From positions 2,914,001 through 2,978,000 of the forward strand of contig NZ_CP035108.1 of NCBI RefSeq assembly GCF_004087915.1: DNA of 64,000 nucleotides, given 5' to 3'. Made by a program: the position numbers and the translations under genes. The DNA is from Geovibrio thiophilus (lineage in GTDB: Bacteria > Chrysiogenota > Deferribacteres > Deferribacterales > Geovibrionaceae). Positions 18,106 to 26,716 of the stretch are shown piece by piece (position 1 is the stretch's first letter; every line of letters starts with the position of its first letter). The notes under the pieces were generated by a model. The model searched no databases. It was not told where the DNA came from and worked only from the letters and a program-made list of their open reading frames with translations.

Positions 18106-18876
18106 TTAGACCTCGCTCAGCCTTTTTTGAGCCATTTTGCAATACTCTTCAGATATGTCTATTCCTATGAAATTACGTCCCTGATTTCTTGCTGCGATGG
18201 CTGTTGTGCCACTTCCCATGAAAGGATCTAAAATAAGCTTTGCATGTGTACTCGAGACAATTCTTTCAATTAAATCAACAGGAAAGGGGGCTGGGTGAGG
18301 GTTATTCATTTCCTGCATAAATTCCCACACATCGCCATAACTGTTGGCTTTAGAAACTAGAGTAAATTTGGGCTTCGCAATTAAATAAATAACCTCATAA
18401 GTTGGCAGAAAATAGCCTTTATTAAAATTGATTCCGCCTTTTCGTCTCCAAATAATTATTTGCCTTACCGGAAAACCCGATACAATATCATGCCTGTCTT
18501 GGAGCAACCCACCTTGTACACGCCATTTGTGATTATAGAAAATTGCGCCATCATTTTTAAGCAAGCGCATCATCTCGCTTAGGCATTCGCGCTGCCATTT
18601 AACATACTCATCATATGGCATACTGTCGGCATGTTTATCATACCCATTGATAAGCTGGGCATTACTCCATTTCCCTCCTCTTCCATCCTTCATACCGTTT
18701 CCTGTTGAGTTTTTTAGGTTATAGGGAGGGGATGTGATAATTACATCAATACTTTCATCTGGAAGATGCTTCATTATTCCAATGGCATCACCACATATAA
18801 ATTTATTGATATATTCATTAATTATACCAAGCCTTTCGGACTGTTGATTTTTGACTAGCTGAAACTGATTCGACAT
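18106..18876 (-). CDS. Site-specific DNA methyltransferase (beta class, N6-adenine or N4-cytosine)
   Basis: At 256 aa this is a compact S-adenosylmethionine-dependent methyltransferase. The catalytic motif IV is DVIITSPPYNL (near residue 50) and comes before the AdoMet-binding motif I LDPFMGSGTTAIAA (near residue 217), the order of the beta class. GRNFIGIDISEEYC follows motif I as expected. SPPY is compatible with either N6-adenine or N4-cytosine methylation. It protects host DNA against the endonuclease encoded 3 bases downstream. The base composition is AT-rich like its partner. Confidence 0.93.
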   Translation of the reverse strand: MSNQFQLVKNQQSERLGIINEYINKFICGDAIGIMKHLPDESIDVIITSPPYNLKNSTGNGMKDGRGGKWSNAQLINGYDKHADSMPYDEYVKWQRECLSEMMRLLKNDGAIFYNHKWRVQGGLLQDRHDIVSGFPVRQIIIWRRKGGINFNKGYFLPTYEVIYLIAKPKFTLVSKANSYGDVWEFMQEMNNPHPAPFPVDLIERIVSSTHAKLILDPFMGSGTTAIAARNQGRNFIGIDISEEYCKMAQKRLSEV

Positions 18877-18923
18877 ATGTACCCTCGAAATATTTTGCTT
18901 TATGTCGGTTCATTTATCAACAG

Positions 18924-19448
18924 TTATTTCTCAATCCCTTCCCTTGCCTCCACTCCGCAGGAGAAATAATGCTTTATCTCCTTCATTTCGGTGATGAGGT
19001 CGGCAAGGTCCATGATTGAGGCGGGGGCGTTTCTGCCGGTGAGCACGAGTTCGGCAGTTTTCGGGCGCATTCTGATCATCTCCGCCACATCCTCCTCTCT
19101 TATGAGACCGAGGGCGAGTGCGACATTGATTTCATCAAGAATAACTATGTCATATTCACCGGACAGCAGAGCGGCTCCGGCTTTTTTAAGCCCCTCCTCA
19201 GCGAGGCGTATCTCCTCTGTGCACGGTTCACCGCAGATGAAGCGGTCATTTCCGTAGGCTTCCATGACAATGTTTTTTGCAAGGGAGTGAATCGATATGT
19301 TTTCGGAGTATCTGCCGCTTTTGAGAAACTGACCTATGTATACCTTGAGTCCGGCTCCGGCTCCCCTGAGGGCGAGACCGAGAGCGGCGGTTGTTTTGCC
19401 TTTACCTTTTCCCGTGTAAATCTGGACGAATCCCCTGTTCAGCGTCAT
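18924..19448 (-). CDS. Cob(I)alamin adenosyltransferase (CobA/BtuR/CobO family)
   Basis: This 174-aa cytoplasmic enzyme transfers the adenosyl group of ATP to cob(I)alamin to form adenosylcobalamin. The modified P-loop GKGKGKTTAALGLALR at residues 13-28 and QFLKSGRYSE are diagnostic for the CobA/BtuR type. DIVILDEINVAL is the Walker B-like strand. Length is slightly shorter than E. coli BtuR (196 aa) but complete. The restriction cassette is inserted directly downstream. No other cobalamin gene is in the window. Confidence 0.95.
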   Translation of the reverse strand: MTLNRGFVQIYTGKGKGKTTAALGLALRGAGAGLKVYIGQFLKSGRYSENISIHSLAKNIVMEAYGNDRFICGEPCTEEIRLAEEGLKKAGAALLSGEYDIVILDEINVALALGLIREEDVAEMIRMRPKTAELVLTGRNAPASIMDLADLITEMKEIKHYFSCGVEAREGIEK

Positions 19449-19502
19449 AAATAAAATCTCCGCCCGTGCTTTTTGTTTAAGATAGCTCAGACAAACTTAT
19501 GT

Positions 19503-20156
19503 TCAAGGTTTAAAATGCTTTTTGATTCTCGCCGCGTAATCTGCGCATATTCCGTTAACCGGACATTCGCCGCACTTTGGCGCGCGGGCTGTGCAGATCT
19601 CCCGCCCGAAGAGTATCACCTGATGCGACCATTCGGCGCTGCGCTCAGGGGGAATGATTTTAATGAGATCCTGCTCGATCTTCTCCGGGTCTGTGTTTCC
19701 GGTGAGTCCTATGCGGAAGGCGATACGCTTCACATGGGTGTCCACCACCACGGCAGGTCTTCCGAAACAGTTGCCGAGAATAACGTTTGCCGTTTTTCTG
19801 CCCACTCCGGGAATTTTGATCAGCTCCTCCATGGTGCCCGGCACTTCGCCGCCGTGGTTACTGACAAGCTTTTTGCCCATTCCGATTAGGCTTTTCGCTT
19901 TGTTGCGGAAGAAGCCCGTGGGCTTTATATCCCCGCACAACTCTTCCATATCCGCATCCGCAAGATCCTTGGGTGTGGGATATTTCCTGAACAGTTCCTC
20001 CGTCACTATATTCACACGCGCGTCAGTGCACTGGGCGCTGAGAATAGTCGCGGTGAGTAGCTGAAACGGGTTTTCATGCCTCAGTGAGCATTCGGCGTTT
20101 GCGTAGCGGCTGTCCAGAAACTCCATGAGTCTTAAAACTTTTGTCTTTTTATCCAT
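19503..20156 (-). CDS. nth: Endonuclease III, DNA glycosylase/AP lyase
   Basis: This 217-aa base-excision repair enzyme removes oxidised pyrimidines and cleaves the abasic site. It has the helix-hairpin-helix IPGVGRKTANVILG with the catalytic Lys, and VVVDTHVKRIAFRIGLT with the catalytic Asp. The C-terminal 4Fe-4S cluster ligands are in CTARAPKCGECPVNGIC. It overlaps the 3' end of the UbiD-like gene by 25 bases, so the two are probably translationally coupled. Confidence 0.97.
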   Translation of the reverse strand: MDKKTKVLRLMEFLDSRYANAECSLRHENPFQLLTATILSAQCTDARVNIVTEELFRKYPTPKDLADADMEELCGDIKPTGFFRNKAKSLIGMGKKLVSNHGGEVPGTMEELIKIPGVGRKTANVILGNCFGRPAVVVDTHVKRIAFRIGLTGNTDPEKIEQDLIKIIPPERSAEWSHQVILFGREICTARAPKCGECPVNGICADYAARIKKHFKP

Positions 20157-21397
20157 TCCCCGAATCCGTATGCGTTTTTATCTGCCTTCTTTATTATTTC
20201 GTTATCAGTTGAAATATGCAGTGTATCTTTTAATGTACAGTCGAAAATCATGCTTTTCTCACAGCCAATCAGCCGCCCGTTAGCGAAAAGACGAAGGCAT
20301 TCAGCGGTGTTCTCCGTGTCCGTATTTTCATCGAAAAGGCAGATACTTGCATATTTACTGAAAAAGGAATTGTCCGCAATCTTTTTTATATCAGCACCGC
20401 TTTTCAGGACAATGAAGATCATCCTCCCGAATATACCGAAGTCCGGAAAGCCGAACGAAACAAGCTCCGGCAGCTCTCTTTTCAGCGAGTTTGTGAGAAG
20501 CCTGAATGCCGAGTCCGCCAGAATGCCGTTCTCCGCAGGGGGCATCCCCGCCGCAGTGTTAGGGCAGAAAGCGTTTTGTGCATGATATGCCTTTTCAAGT
20601 GTAAACACCGGATAAGGCGCAGGTTCGCAGTAGCCGCCCGTGTAGTTTCCGAAGGGACCTTCCAGCGCTGTTTCTGTCAGCGATATTCTGCCGTGGAGCA
20701 CTATTTCCGAATCCGCGGGAACAGAGAGCCCGCCGAACCTTGCGGTTTTGAGCGGTCTTCCGGTGAGTGCGGCGGATATTTCAAATTCATCCGCTTTTGC
20801 GGGCATCACGGAAGCGAGCATCACTGACGGAGGCGCACCGAGACACACCGCAGCCTCTATGCTCTCCTCGCCTCGCTCTCCCGCCAGCCGCATATGCTCC
20901 GCCGCTCCGCTTGCGGGATAGCAGTGAACTATTGCCCTCTTCTCATCCAGAATCTGCATGCGGTACATGCCGCAGTTCTGTTGTTCCCCCTTGGTTATCA
21001 CACACGGAAGAGTGAGGGCGAATCCGCCGTCATGCTGCCATGTGCGTATGGCGGGCAGTGAGGTGAGGTCAGAAAATTCTTTATATCGGAAAGAGGGGTC
21101 GCTGACTGTTTCGGGCTTGAGTTCTTCGGGGAGTGTTTTATCAAGCAGACAATCCGGCGCATCACTGACGGACTTCAGCCCGACGGATTCCAGAACTGCC
21201 GCTTTTGAGCAGAAGGCGTTCATGACAAGGGGAAAATCCGAGCCTATGGGATTCTCAAAGACTAATGCGCATTCACCCGCCGCACGCCGGGCTATTTCCG
21301 CCGCTTCAAGGTCGCAGGAAACATGAACGGAGGTGTTTTCAAGCCTTCCGGTCTTTGCGAGATGACAGAGAAAAGCCCTGAAAGAATCCTTCTCCAT
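20132..21397 (-). CDS. UbiD-family prenylated-FMN decarboxylase, probably menaquinone pathway
   Basis: This 421-aa protein is short for the family (usually 450-600) but spans both ends. UbiD landmarks are the N-terminal DSFRAFLCHLAKTGRLE, NCGMYRMQILDEKRA (with the active-site Arg), the HCYPASGAAEH metal/prFMN segment, and LEGPFGNYTGGY, the usual EGPFGE(H/Y)TGYY loop with active-site Glu. UbiD enzymes remove a carboxyl group from an unsaturated or aromatic acid using prenylated FMN. The gene is followed by nth and preceded by the menaquinone methyltransferase gene, so a role in the decarboxylation step of the futalosine menaquinone route (MqnL-like) is a reasonable inference. Because several core regions look shortened, activity is not certain. 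Confidence 0.75.
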   Translation of the reverse strand: MEKDSFRAFLCHLAKTGRLENTSVHVSCDLEAAEIARRAAGECALVFENPIGSDFPLVMNAFCSKAAVLESVGLKSVSDAPDCLLDKTLPEELKPETVSDPSFRYKEFSDLTSLPAIRTWQHDGGFALTLPCVITKGEQQNCGMYRMQILDEKRAIVHCYPASGAAEHMRLAGERGEESIEAAVCLGAPPSVMLASVMPAKADEFEISAALTGRPLKTARFGGLSVPADSEIVLHGRISLTETALEGPFGNYTGGYCEPAPYPVFTLEKAYHAQNAFCPNTAAGMPPAENGILADSAFRLLTNSLKRELPELVSFGFPDFGIFGRMIFIVLKSGADIKKIADNSFFSKYASICLFDENTDTENTAECLRLFANGRLIGCEKSMIFDCTLKDTLHISTDNEIIKKADKNAYGFGEWIKRQKF

Positions 21398-21408
21398 GAT
21401 GTGCCTGC

Positions 21409-22095
21409 CTATTTGCGGCAGATTGTGGCGTCGCAGATTCCGAAGGTGAAGGGGTTGAACTCCGCCTCTCTGAAACCCGCCTCAAGGATCATTTTGCGGT
21501 AGGCATCTCTTGGGGGGAATTTGTACACGGATTCCGGCAGATACTCATAAGCCTTTCTGTTGCCGGAGATAAGTCCGCCGATGAAGGGGAGAATCTTTGT
21601 GAAGTACAGCCTGTAAACCCATGCGAAAAACGGGTTCTGCGGCTGGCTGAATTCCAGAATACAGGCTCGCCCGCCGTCCCTGAGAACACGGTGCATCTCC
21701 CTCAGTCCCTGCGCCTTGTCGGTAACATTACGGAAGCCGAAGGCTATCATTATGCGGTCAAAGGATTTATCCTTGAAGGGAAGACAATGGGCATCGCTGA
21801 CGCTGAATATTCCTTCGGGCATCTTCTGCTTGCCGATTTTCATCATATTGTGGCTGAAATCGCCGCCTATGAGGATCGCGGCCTTTCCTGTTTTCGTGAG
21901 TTCTATCATCATGTCCGCAGTGCCGCAGGCGAGGTCAAGCACAGTCTGTCCGTCCTGCACGTCCATGAGCTTTATTGCCTTCTTGCGCCACGCGACATCC
22001 GTGCGGAAGCTCAGAGCACGGTTGAGAAAATCGTATTTGGGGGCTATGTCATCGAACATCTGCTGGATGTCTTTAGATTTTTTTTCCAAGTTCAA
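21409..22095 (-). CDS. menG: Demethylmenaquinone methyltransferase (MenG/UbiE family)
   Basis: This 228-aa S-adenosylmethionine-dependent enzyme makes the last step of menaquinone synthesis. AdoMet-binding motif I is TVLDLACGTADMMIEL. The UbiE signatures are present as YDFLNRALSFRTDVAWRKKA and FDRIMIAFGFRNVTDKAQGL. The start codon is TTG: the first at 22095 sits one base after AAGGA, and a second TTG at 22089 has the better 7-base spacing. It lies 11 bases before the UbiD-like gene. Menaquinone fits an anaerobically respiring organism with many cytochromes c. Confidence 0.94.
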   Translation of the reverse strand: MNLEKKSKDIQQMFDDIAPKYDFLNRALSFRTDVAWRKKAIKLMDVQDGQTVLDLACGTADMMIELTKTGKAAILIGGDFSHNMMKIGKQKMPEGIFSVSDAHCLPFKDKSFDRIMIAFGFRNVTDKAQGLREMHRVLRDGGRACILEFSQPQNPFFAWVYRLYFTKILPFIGGLISGNRKAYEYLPESVYKFPPRDAYRKMILEAGFREAEFNPFTFGICDATICRK

Positions 22096-22112
22096 GTCCT
22101 TATCCGTTGTTA

Positions 22113-23684
22113 TTATATGAAACGGACGAACATGCAGGTGAAGTCGTCCTTCTGGGAATCCTTGTCCGTTACAAGTTCGTTATATAGGTTATTAACTATG
22201 TCTTTGCAATCATCTTTTATCAGCTTTTCCACCTCAGGCACAAGATTCTCGTGGGGGATGTACTCTATAACTCCGTCCGTATAAATGAAAAGAGACGAGC
22301 CTGCGGGAATCCTTACCGCAGTCTGTTTGTACTCGTCTTCAATTATCCCCAAAGGCAGAAAGCCTGATGAAAGCTCCAGATTTTCATCAGCGAATAGCAC
22401 GGCGGGCTCATGCCCGCAGGATATATAATCCAGCGTTTTCGCTTTCGGATCATACAATGCGAAAAACGCAGTGATGAAGCGGTCGCCGAAGCTTTTGCCT
22501 ATGAGAAATCTGTTGAGTGATTCCACAAGCTTCTCAAGTATCTTCTCATACCCTTCAAACGCGGAACAGAGAGATACATAAACGCTGAGAACGACAGTGA
22601 AGACCGCAGCCGAATAACCCTTTCCGCAGACATCAGCCACACAGAAGAATGTCTTGCCGTCCACATCGGATATATAAAAAAAGTCTCCCCCCGCGGTTCT
22701 GGCGGGGCAGCTTATTCCCTGAATCTCCACATCCCCGTACACCCGCACGTCTCGCTGGACAAACTTGTTCAGAATGTCTCCGGTGGTGCGCATTTCCATC
22801 TCTTCCATCTTGAGGCGGGTCATGGTTTCGTGGTTCAGGGCGTTTTCCACTGCGATTGATACGATGGATGAGACTATATCGGAAAATTCCTTGTCCGGCA
22901 CTATGTCAAACTGAATGTTAAAAAGCAGTATTACAATGTCCTGAGCGGGCTCAAACACCACGAAGAGGTTTTTTATGTTGTATTCTCCCGCGTCTATGCC
23001 GTATTCGATAAATTCCGTCCTGCGGTTTTCCATCACATAGTCGTAAAGGGGCATGTCATTTATTCTGATAAACTCTCGGACTGATACTTCCTCCAGCCCG
23101 ATAGCATTGAAATTCTCCTTGTGAATGGCGCACGCCGCCTCAGCGGAGAAAACCTCCATGAAGAAGTTTAAAGAAACAGCCAAGACCTCCTCAAGCTCTA
23201 TCGCCTTGAAGATCATGCTTCCTTTTTTTACAAAGTCTATCTTCTTCTGATAGTTGACATAAGTGTTCATGCTGCTGTCACGGGCCTTGAGCTCGTCCAG
23301 CCTGCTGCCCAGATACTGGGAGTAGGGCTCAAGCATGGTCAGGGCATCTCTCCCTGAGTCTTCGTGAAAGGTGATGCACGCCATCACGTTTCCTCTGCTT
23401 TCAAGGAAGAAAGATGAATTGATATTGATGATTTCGTCGAAAAATTCCACGGTTTTGCTGTTTTCGGAAACAGAACCGCCTTCGTAGCCCAAATCGAAAA
23501 TATCGAACGTGGCGGATGAGCGGGAGTGCCTGCCGGAGACGGCTTCGCAGAGGTTGCCGTCACACTTCCATATGGTGAACGCTCCGGATTCCTCCGCTTC
23601 GAGAAAGTTGTACAGCCTTGTGAAAAACTCGTTTGAGCTCTGGGAAAAAAAAGTGTCAAAAAGCTGCTTATTGAGTATCAGCAT
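22113..23684 (-). CDS. SpoIIE/RsbU-type serine phosphatase with N-terminal sensory region
   Basis: Residues about 320-520 of this 523-aa protein form a PP2C-SpoIIE phosphatase. Metal-binding acidic residues are in RTAGGDFFYISDVDG, VADVCGKGYSAAVF and IYTDGVIEYI. The first 310 residues contain no membrane helix and look like one or two GAF-like sensory domains joined to the phosphatase by a short coiled coil (ETMTRLKMEEMEMR). Such proteins usually dephosphorylate an anti-sigma-factor antagonist; none is encoded in the window. The gene overlaps the HDOD gene by 17 bases, so it belongs to the same operon as the upstream receiver and kinase-like genes. Confidence 0.88.
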   Translation of the reverse strand: MLILNKQLFDTFFSQSSNEFFTRLYNFLEAEESGAFTIWKCDGNLCEAVSGRHSRSSATFDIFDLGYEGGSVSENSKTVEFFDEIININSSFFLESRGNVMACITFHEDSGRDALTMLEPYSQYLGSRLDELKARDSSMNTYVNYQKKIDFVKKGSMIFKAIELEEVLAVSLNFFMEVFSAEAACAIHKENFNAIGLEEVSVREFIRINDMPLYDYVMENRRTEFIEYGIDAGEYNIKNLFVVFEPAQDIVILLFNIQFDIVPDKEFSDIVSSIVSIAVENALNHETMTRLKMEEMEMRTTGDILNKFVQRDVRVYGDVEIQGISCPARTAGGDFFYISDVDGKTFFCVADVCGKGYSAAVFTVVLSVYVSLCSAFEGYEKILEKLVESLNRFLIGKSFGDRFITAFFALYDPKAKTLDYISCGHEPAVLFADENLELSSGFLPLGIIEDEYKQTAVRIPAGSSLFIYTDGVIEYIPHENLVPEVEKLIKDDCKDIVNNLYNELVTDKDSQKDDFTCMFVRFI

Positions 23685-24768
23685 TCATTTCATCCGATTT
23701 TGTATTCAATATTTCGGCAACAGCATTATTCACGTCATCATAACTTTTGCCGAAGTTCTGCGCTATCTCGCCGATGATCTCCTGCCTTTCGTCTCTGTGC
23801 CGCTCTATTTTATTTGCGTAAAAGACTATTTTTGAGTAGGTATCTTCCGCCTTGGCGTGGTGGTTCATCACCGCTGTTGCAATGCTGTCCGCCACCGCCC
23901 ATTTTTTAAGGACTGTTCCGCCCACTGTGGAATGGTCAATTCCGAGCTGTGCAAGCTCATCCTCAGTTGTGTCCACCTCCTGTACGAGGAAATCCACAAG
24001 GATTGACTTGCCAATGTCGTGCATAAGCCCCGCGAGATACAGGGAATCCGCGTCCTCCCCGAGCATCTCCGCCAGTGATTCTGACAGCATGGCTACAGCC
24101 ACAGAGTGCTCCCATATGCGCTGTCCGGTGGATTTGTAGAGGTTAAAGTGCTTGTTGTAGTAGCCTTCGGTGGACACGGCGAGGGCAAGGTTTTTCACGG
24201 TATTTATGCCGAGCAGAACTGTCGCGCGGTCGATGCTGCTTATCTCCTGCCTGAGTCCGTAAAAGGGAGAATTGACCAGCTTGATTATTTTGGAAGATAT
24301 GCCCTGATCTTTTTTTATCTTAACTATGAAGTCCTTAATCTGCGAATTGTCGCTTCTGGAAAGCCGCAGAAGTTCCTTTGCCAGTGCCGGCAGTGCGGGA
24401 ATGCTCTCCGCCTTGGCGAGAACCTTAGCCTTCAGCGTATCGAGTTCCCCGCTGCTTTTGCCTTTATTTGTAGAGGCAAGAGCGACTGAGAGCTTCTTAA
24501 GAACGTCTTCTTTTTTCAGCGGCGGTGTGAAAATGCCCGAGATGTAATACTGGCGGATCGATTCCACTACCCGCCTGTCCTTGGTGGTGATGAAGAAGAA
24601 GGCGGACACGCTGAACTTCTTCGGCAGACGGAAGAGGGTTTCCAGACTGTCTATCTCTATAATCAGAAGGTCTTCGTCCCCCTCCTGAACGAACTGGCAG
24701 TCGTCCTTAAGCATAAGGAGAAACTGTTTCAGGTTGTCTTTTGAGCCTCTGTAAGCGATTTTTTTCAA
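23668..24768 (-). CDS. HDOD-domain signalling protein with degenerate receiver-like N-terminus
   Basis: This 366-aa cytoplasmic protein has a HDOD domain at about residues 115-310 (SIPALPALAKELLRLSRSD, SSIDRATVLLGINTVKNLAL, AGLMHDIGKSIL). The His-Asp pair is kept, although many HDOD proteins lose metal-binding residues. The first 110 residues look like a receiver fold without the phosphoacceptor pattern (LLIIEIDSLETL ... ITTKDRR). HDOD proteins typically act as protein-interaction hubs in motility, chemotaxis or cyclic di-GMP signalling. The start codon is TTG. It overlaps the phosphatase gene by 17 bases and follows the receiver gene by 17 bases. Confidence 0.87.
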   Translation of the reverse strand: MKKIAYRGSKDNLKQFLLMLKDDCQFVQEGDEDLLIIEIDSLETLFRLPKKFSVSAFFFITTKDRRVVESIRQYYISGIFTPPLKKEDVLKKLSVALASTNKGKSSGELDTLKAKVLAKAESIPALPALAKELLRLSRSDNSQIKDFIVKIKKDQGISSKIIKLVNSPFYGLRQEISSIDRATVLLGINTVKNLALAVSTEGYYNKHFNLYKSTGQRIWEHSVAVAMLSESLAEMLGEDADSLYLAGLMHDIGKSILVDFLVQEVDTTEDELAQLGIDHSTVGGTVLKKWAVADSIATAVMNHHAKAEDTYSKIVFYANKIERHRDERQEIIGEIAQNFGKSYDDVNNAVAEILNTKSDEMNADTQ

Positions 24769-24785
24769 GACCTGCCGCTCCTCTC

Positions 24786-25148
24786 TCAGCTTTTGAAGTT
24801 GCTGTTAATTTTATCTATAAGTTCCCTCGGACTGAACGGCTTGGTAAGGTAATACTCAGCTCCCGCGGCGTTGCCTTTTTCAATATCTCCCGCCTCAGCC
24901 ATAGCGGTAAGGAGGATTATGGGAGTGCCCGAGAGCTCCGCATCGGCTTTAATAGCCGCGCAGGCTTCCAGCCCGTCCATCTCCGGCATCATAATGTCCA
25001 GAACAATTACATCAGGCTTCTGCTCCTTCGCAATTTCCAGAGCCTGCCTGCCGTTTCCCGCCTCCAGAACGGCAAAGCCCGCTTTTTTCAGATGAAGAGC
25101 AACTACCTTCCGCAGCCTCAGCTCATCGTCTGCAATCAAGATTTTCAT
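24786..25148 (-). CDS. Single-domain response regulator (receiver)
   Basis: This 120-aa receiver has ILIADDELRLRK with the acidic pair, the phosphoacceptor Asp in VIVLDIMMPEMDG, the switch Thr in IILLTAMAE and the Lys in YYLTKPFSPREL. All phosphorylation residues are intact. I start it at the ATG at 25148 because GAGG lies 7 bases upstream; a TTG two codons earlier is less likely. The first 26 bases overlap the end of the kinase-like gene, which implies coupled translation and a functional pair. Confidence 0.93.
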   Translation of the reverse strand: MKILIADDELRLRKVVALHLKKAGFAVLEAGNGRQALEIAKEQKPDVIVLDIMMPEMDGLEACAAIKADAELSGTPIILLTAMAEAGDIEKGNAAGAEYYLTKPFSPRELIDKINSNFKS

Positions 25149-25734
25149 AGTCAAACCTCATGGATATGGAATTCGAGTCATATTCTAATAATATACCGAC
25201 TTTTTCAAACATTTCGGAGAAAATTTGTATAATTTCCGGAAAGCCGGTAAATCCGTTGCTGCATTTTATGGAGAGTACAGGGAGTTCCCCCTTGATCTCC
25301 AGTTTGCCCGAGGAGGTTTTGACTGCTTCGTAAAGTGTTATAAGAAAAATGCTTTTCAGCAGATAAGCGTTATTTCTGACTTTGAAATTCTCGTCTATAT
25401 CAAGCTCAAGGTCTGTTTCCGGAGTTTCGCTGAGAACGCATGTTTTTTCCAGAAGGTGTTCAGTGAGCTTGCCGATTTCGATTTCATCGTCACGTTTTTC
25501 GATTTCGTTTGCTATTATATATCTGAAAGTGGCACTCATTCCGCGATCGAAAAGGTCAAGCAGAAAGCCCGACTGCGCAACAAGCTCCATCATCTCTCCC
25601 GTGTCATCGTCAAACCCGTCCTTCACCGCCTCCATCATGGCGACGATGGTCGAGGTGGAAGTTCGTATGTTATGTGAGAAATATTTATAAACCTTAAGCA
25701 GGTCGGTGTTGCATTCTCTGGGTCTTTCGCTCAT
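25123..25734 (-). CDS. Histidine-kinase-like protein lacking a recognisable ATP-binding site (possible phosphotransferase)
   Basis: This 203-aa protein begins with a DHp-like helix whose H-box is VYKYFSHNIRTSTSTIV. The C-terminal part has the size of a kinase catalytic domain, but I see no N-box (NAxxA), no DxGxG and no GxGxG. It looks like a pseudo-kinase of the ChpT/Spo0B type, which receives and passes phosphate without ATP. That function is inference from architecture. It lies first in an operon with a receiver (overlapping 26 bases), an HDOD protein and a SpoIIE phosphatase. It has no signal peptide or membrane segment. Confidence 0.65.
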   Translation of the reverse strand: MSERPRECNTDLLKVYKYFSHNIRTSTSTIVAMMEAVKDGFDDDTGEMMELVAQSGFLLDLFDRGMSATFRYIIANEIEKRDDEIEIGKLTEHLLEKTCVLSETPETDLELDIDENFKVRNNAYLLKSIFLITLYEAVKTSSGKLEIKGELPVLSIKCSNGFTGFPEIIQIFSEMFEKVGILLEYDSNSISMRFDYENLDCRR

Positions 25735-25873
25735 TCTCGGGCTCCTTGCTGTAAAGAGAGATACTTAGATTATAGTTTATTCGTCCGCATTTTCAATGAA
25801 TTTACAGGGTTGCGGGCGGGTGATGTTTGCTTTAAGATGATTCGCTGAAGAAGTTTAACATCCGGAGGACCTA

Positions 25874-26287
25874 ATGGAAACGATTTTTACAAAGATTATA
25901 AACGGCGAAATCCCCGCCGCGAAGGTTTATGAGGATGATGATTTCCTTGCGATACTGGACATCCGCCCAGTGAATTTCGGTCATACGCTTCTTATTCCCA
26001 AGAAATATTTCGTGAATGTGTTTGACGCTCCCCTTGATGTTGCGGCGAAAATTTACCCTGTGCTCACGAAGATAGCCAACGGAATGAAAAATGCTCTTAA
26101 TTGTGACGGCGTGAATATTTACCAGAATAACGGAGCCGCCGCGGGGCAGGAGGTTTTCCACGCTCATCTGCATATTGTGCCCCGATACGAGGGAGATGAA
26201 ATGCGCTTCGCCGTCAAGCATGTAAGCTACGAAAATCCCGCCGCCATGCAGGAATTCGCCGCAAAGATCGCGAAAGAGATTAAATAA
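25874..26287 (+). CDS. HIT-family nucleotide-binding hydrolase
   Basis: This 137-aa protein has the histidine triad HAHLHIVPR that acts as nucleophile and phosphate ligand in HIT phosphoramidases. The N-terminal IFTKIINGEIPAAKVYEDDD is the common HINT-like beginning. HIT proteins hydrolyse adenosine phosphoramidates or acyl-/aminoacyl-AMP. The length is normal. The ribosome site GGAGG is 6 bases upstream of the ATG. It is divergent from the signalling operon. Confidence 0.95.
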   Translation: METIFTKIINGEIPAAKVYEDDDFLAILDIRPVNFGHTLLIPKKYFVNVFDAPLDVAAKIYPVLTKIANGMKNALNCDGVNIYQNNGAAAGQEVFHAHLHIVPRYEGDEMRFAVKHVSYENPAAMQEFAAKIAKEIK

Positions 26288-26377
26288 CGTTTTTGCCTGT
26301 TTTTGTCAGTTAACACGAGTTTTTCTGTTGCAAGCAGCGTGCTTGTTGCTTGCGTGATTTGAAATTATTGTGAGGGA

Positions 26378-26716
26378 ATGATGTCAAAACTGCCGAATTG
26401 TCCGCAATGCGGATCGGAATACACTTACGAGGACGGGGCGCTTCTTATCTGCCCCGAATGCGCCCATGAATGGAGCGCAGAAACGGAAGCCGCACCTGCG
26501 GAAACTGCCGTGCGTGATGCTTACGGAAACGAGCTTAACGACGGCGACAGCATCACTGTTATAAAAGACCTGAAAATCAAGGGCTCATCTCAGGTGGTAA
26601 AGGTCGGCACGAAGGTAAAGAACATCCGCCTTGTGGACGGCGACCACAATATCGACTGCAAAATTGACGGCATAGGCGCCATGAAGCTGAAATCCGAGTT
26701 TGTGAAGAAGGGTTAA
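26378..26716 (+). CDS. Zinc-ribbon YjdM/PhnA-family protein
   Basis: This 112-aa protein has an N-terminal zinc ribbon ([14 protein letters not shown] ... ICPECAHEW) and a C-terminal SH3-like domain ([20 protein letters not shown] ... [10 protein letters not shown]). That is the complete architecture of YjdM, historically called alkylphosphonate uptake protein PhnA, a name without proven function. Two ATG codons in tandem (26378 and 26381) follow GAGGGA; either may be used. Its last codons overlap the convergent DUF4143 ATPase gene by 4 bases. Confidence 0.92.
   Translation: MMSKLPNCPQCGSEYTYEDGALLICPECAHEWSAETEAAPAETAVRDAYGNELNDGDSITVIKDLKIKGSSQVVKVGTKVKNIRLVDGDHNIDCKIDGIGAMKLKSEFVKKG

Noticed and set aside
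17038-18876. Prophage or integrative element around the restriction genes
   Set aside because: No integrase, phage genes, flanking direct repeats or tRNA target are visible; only base composition is unusual.
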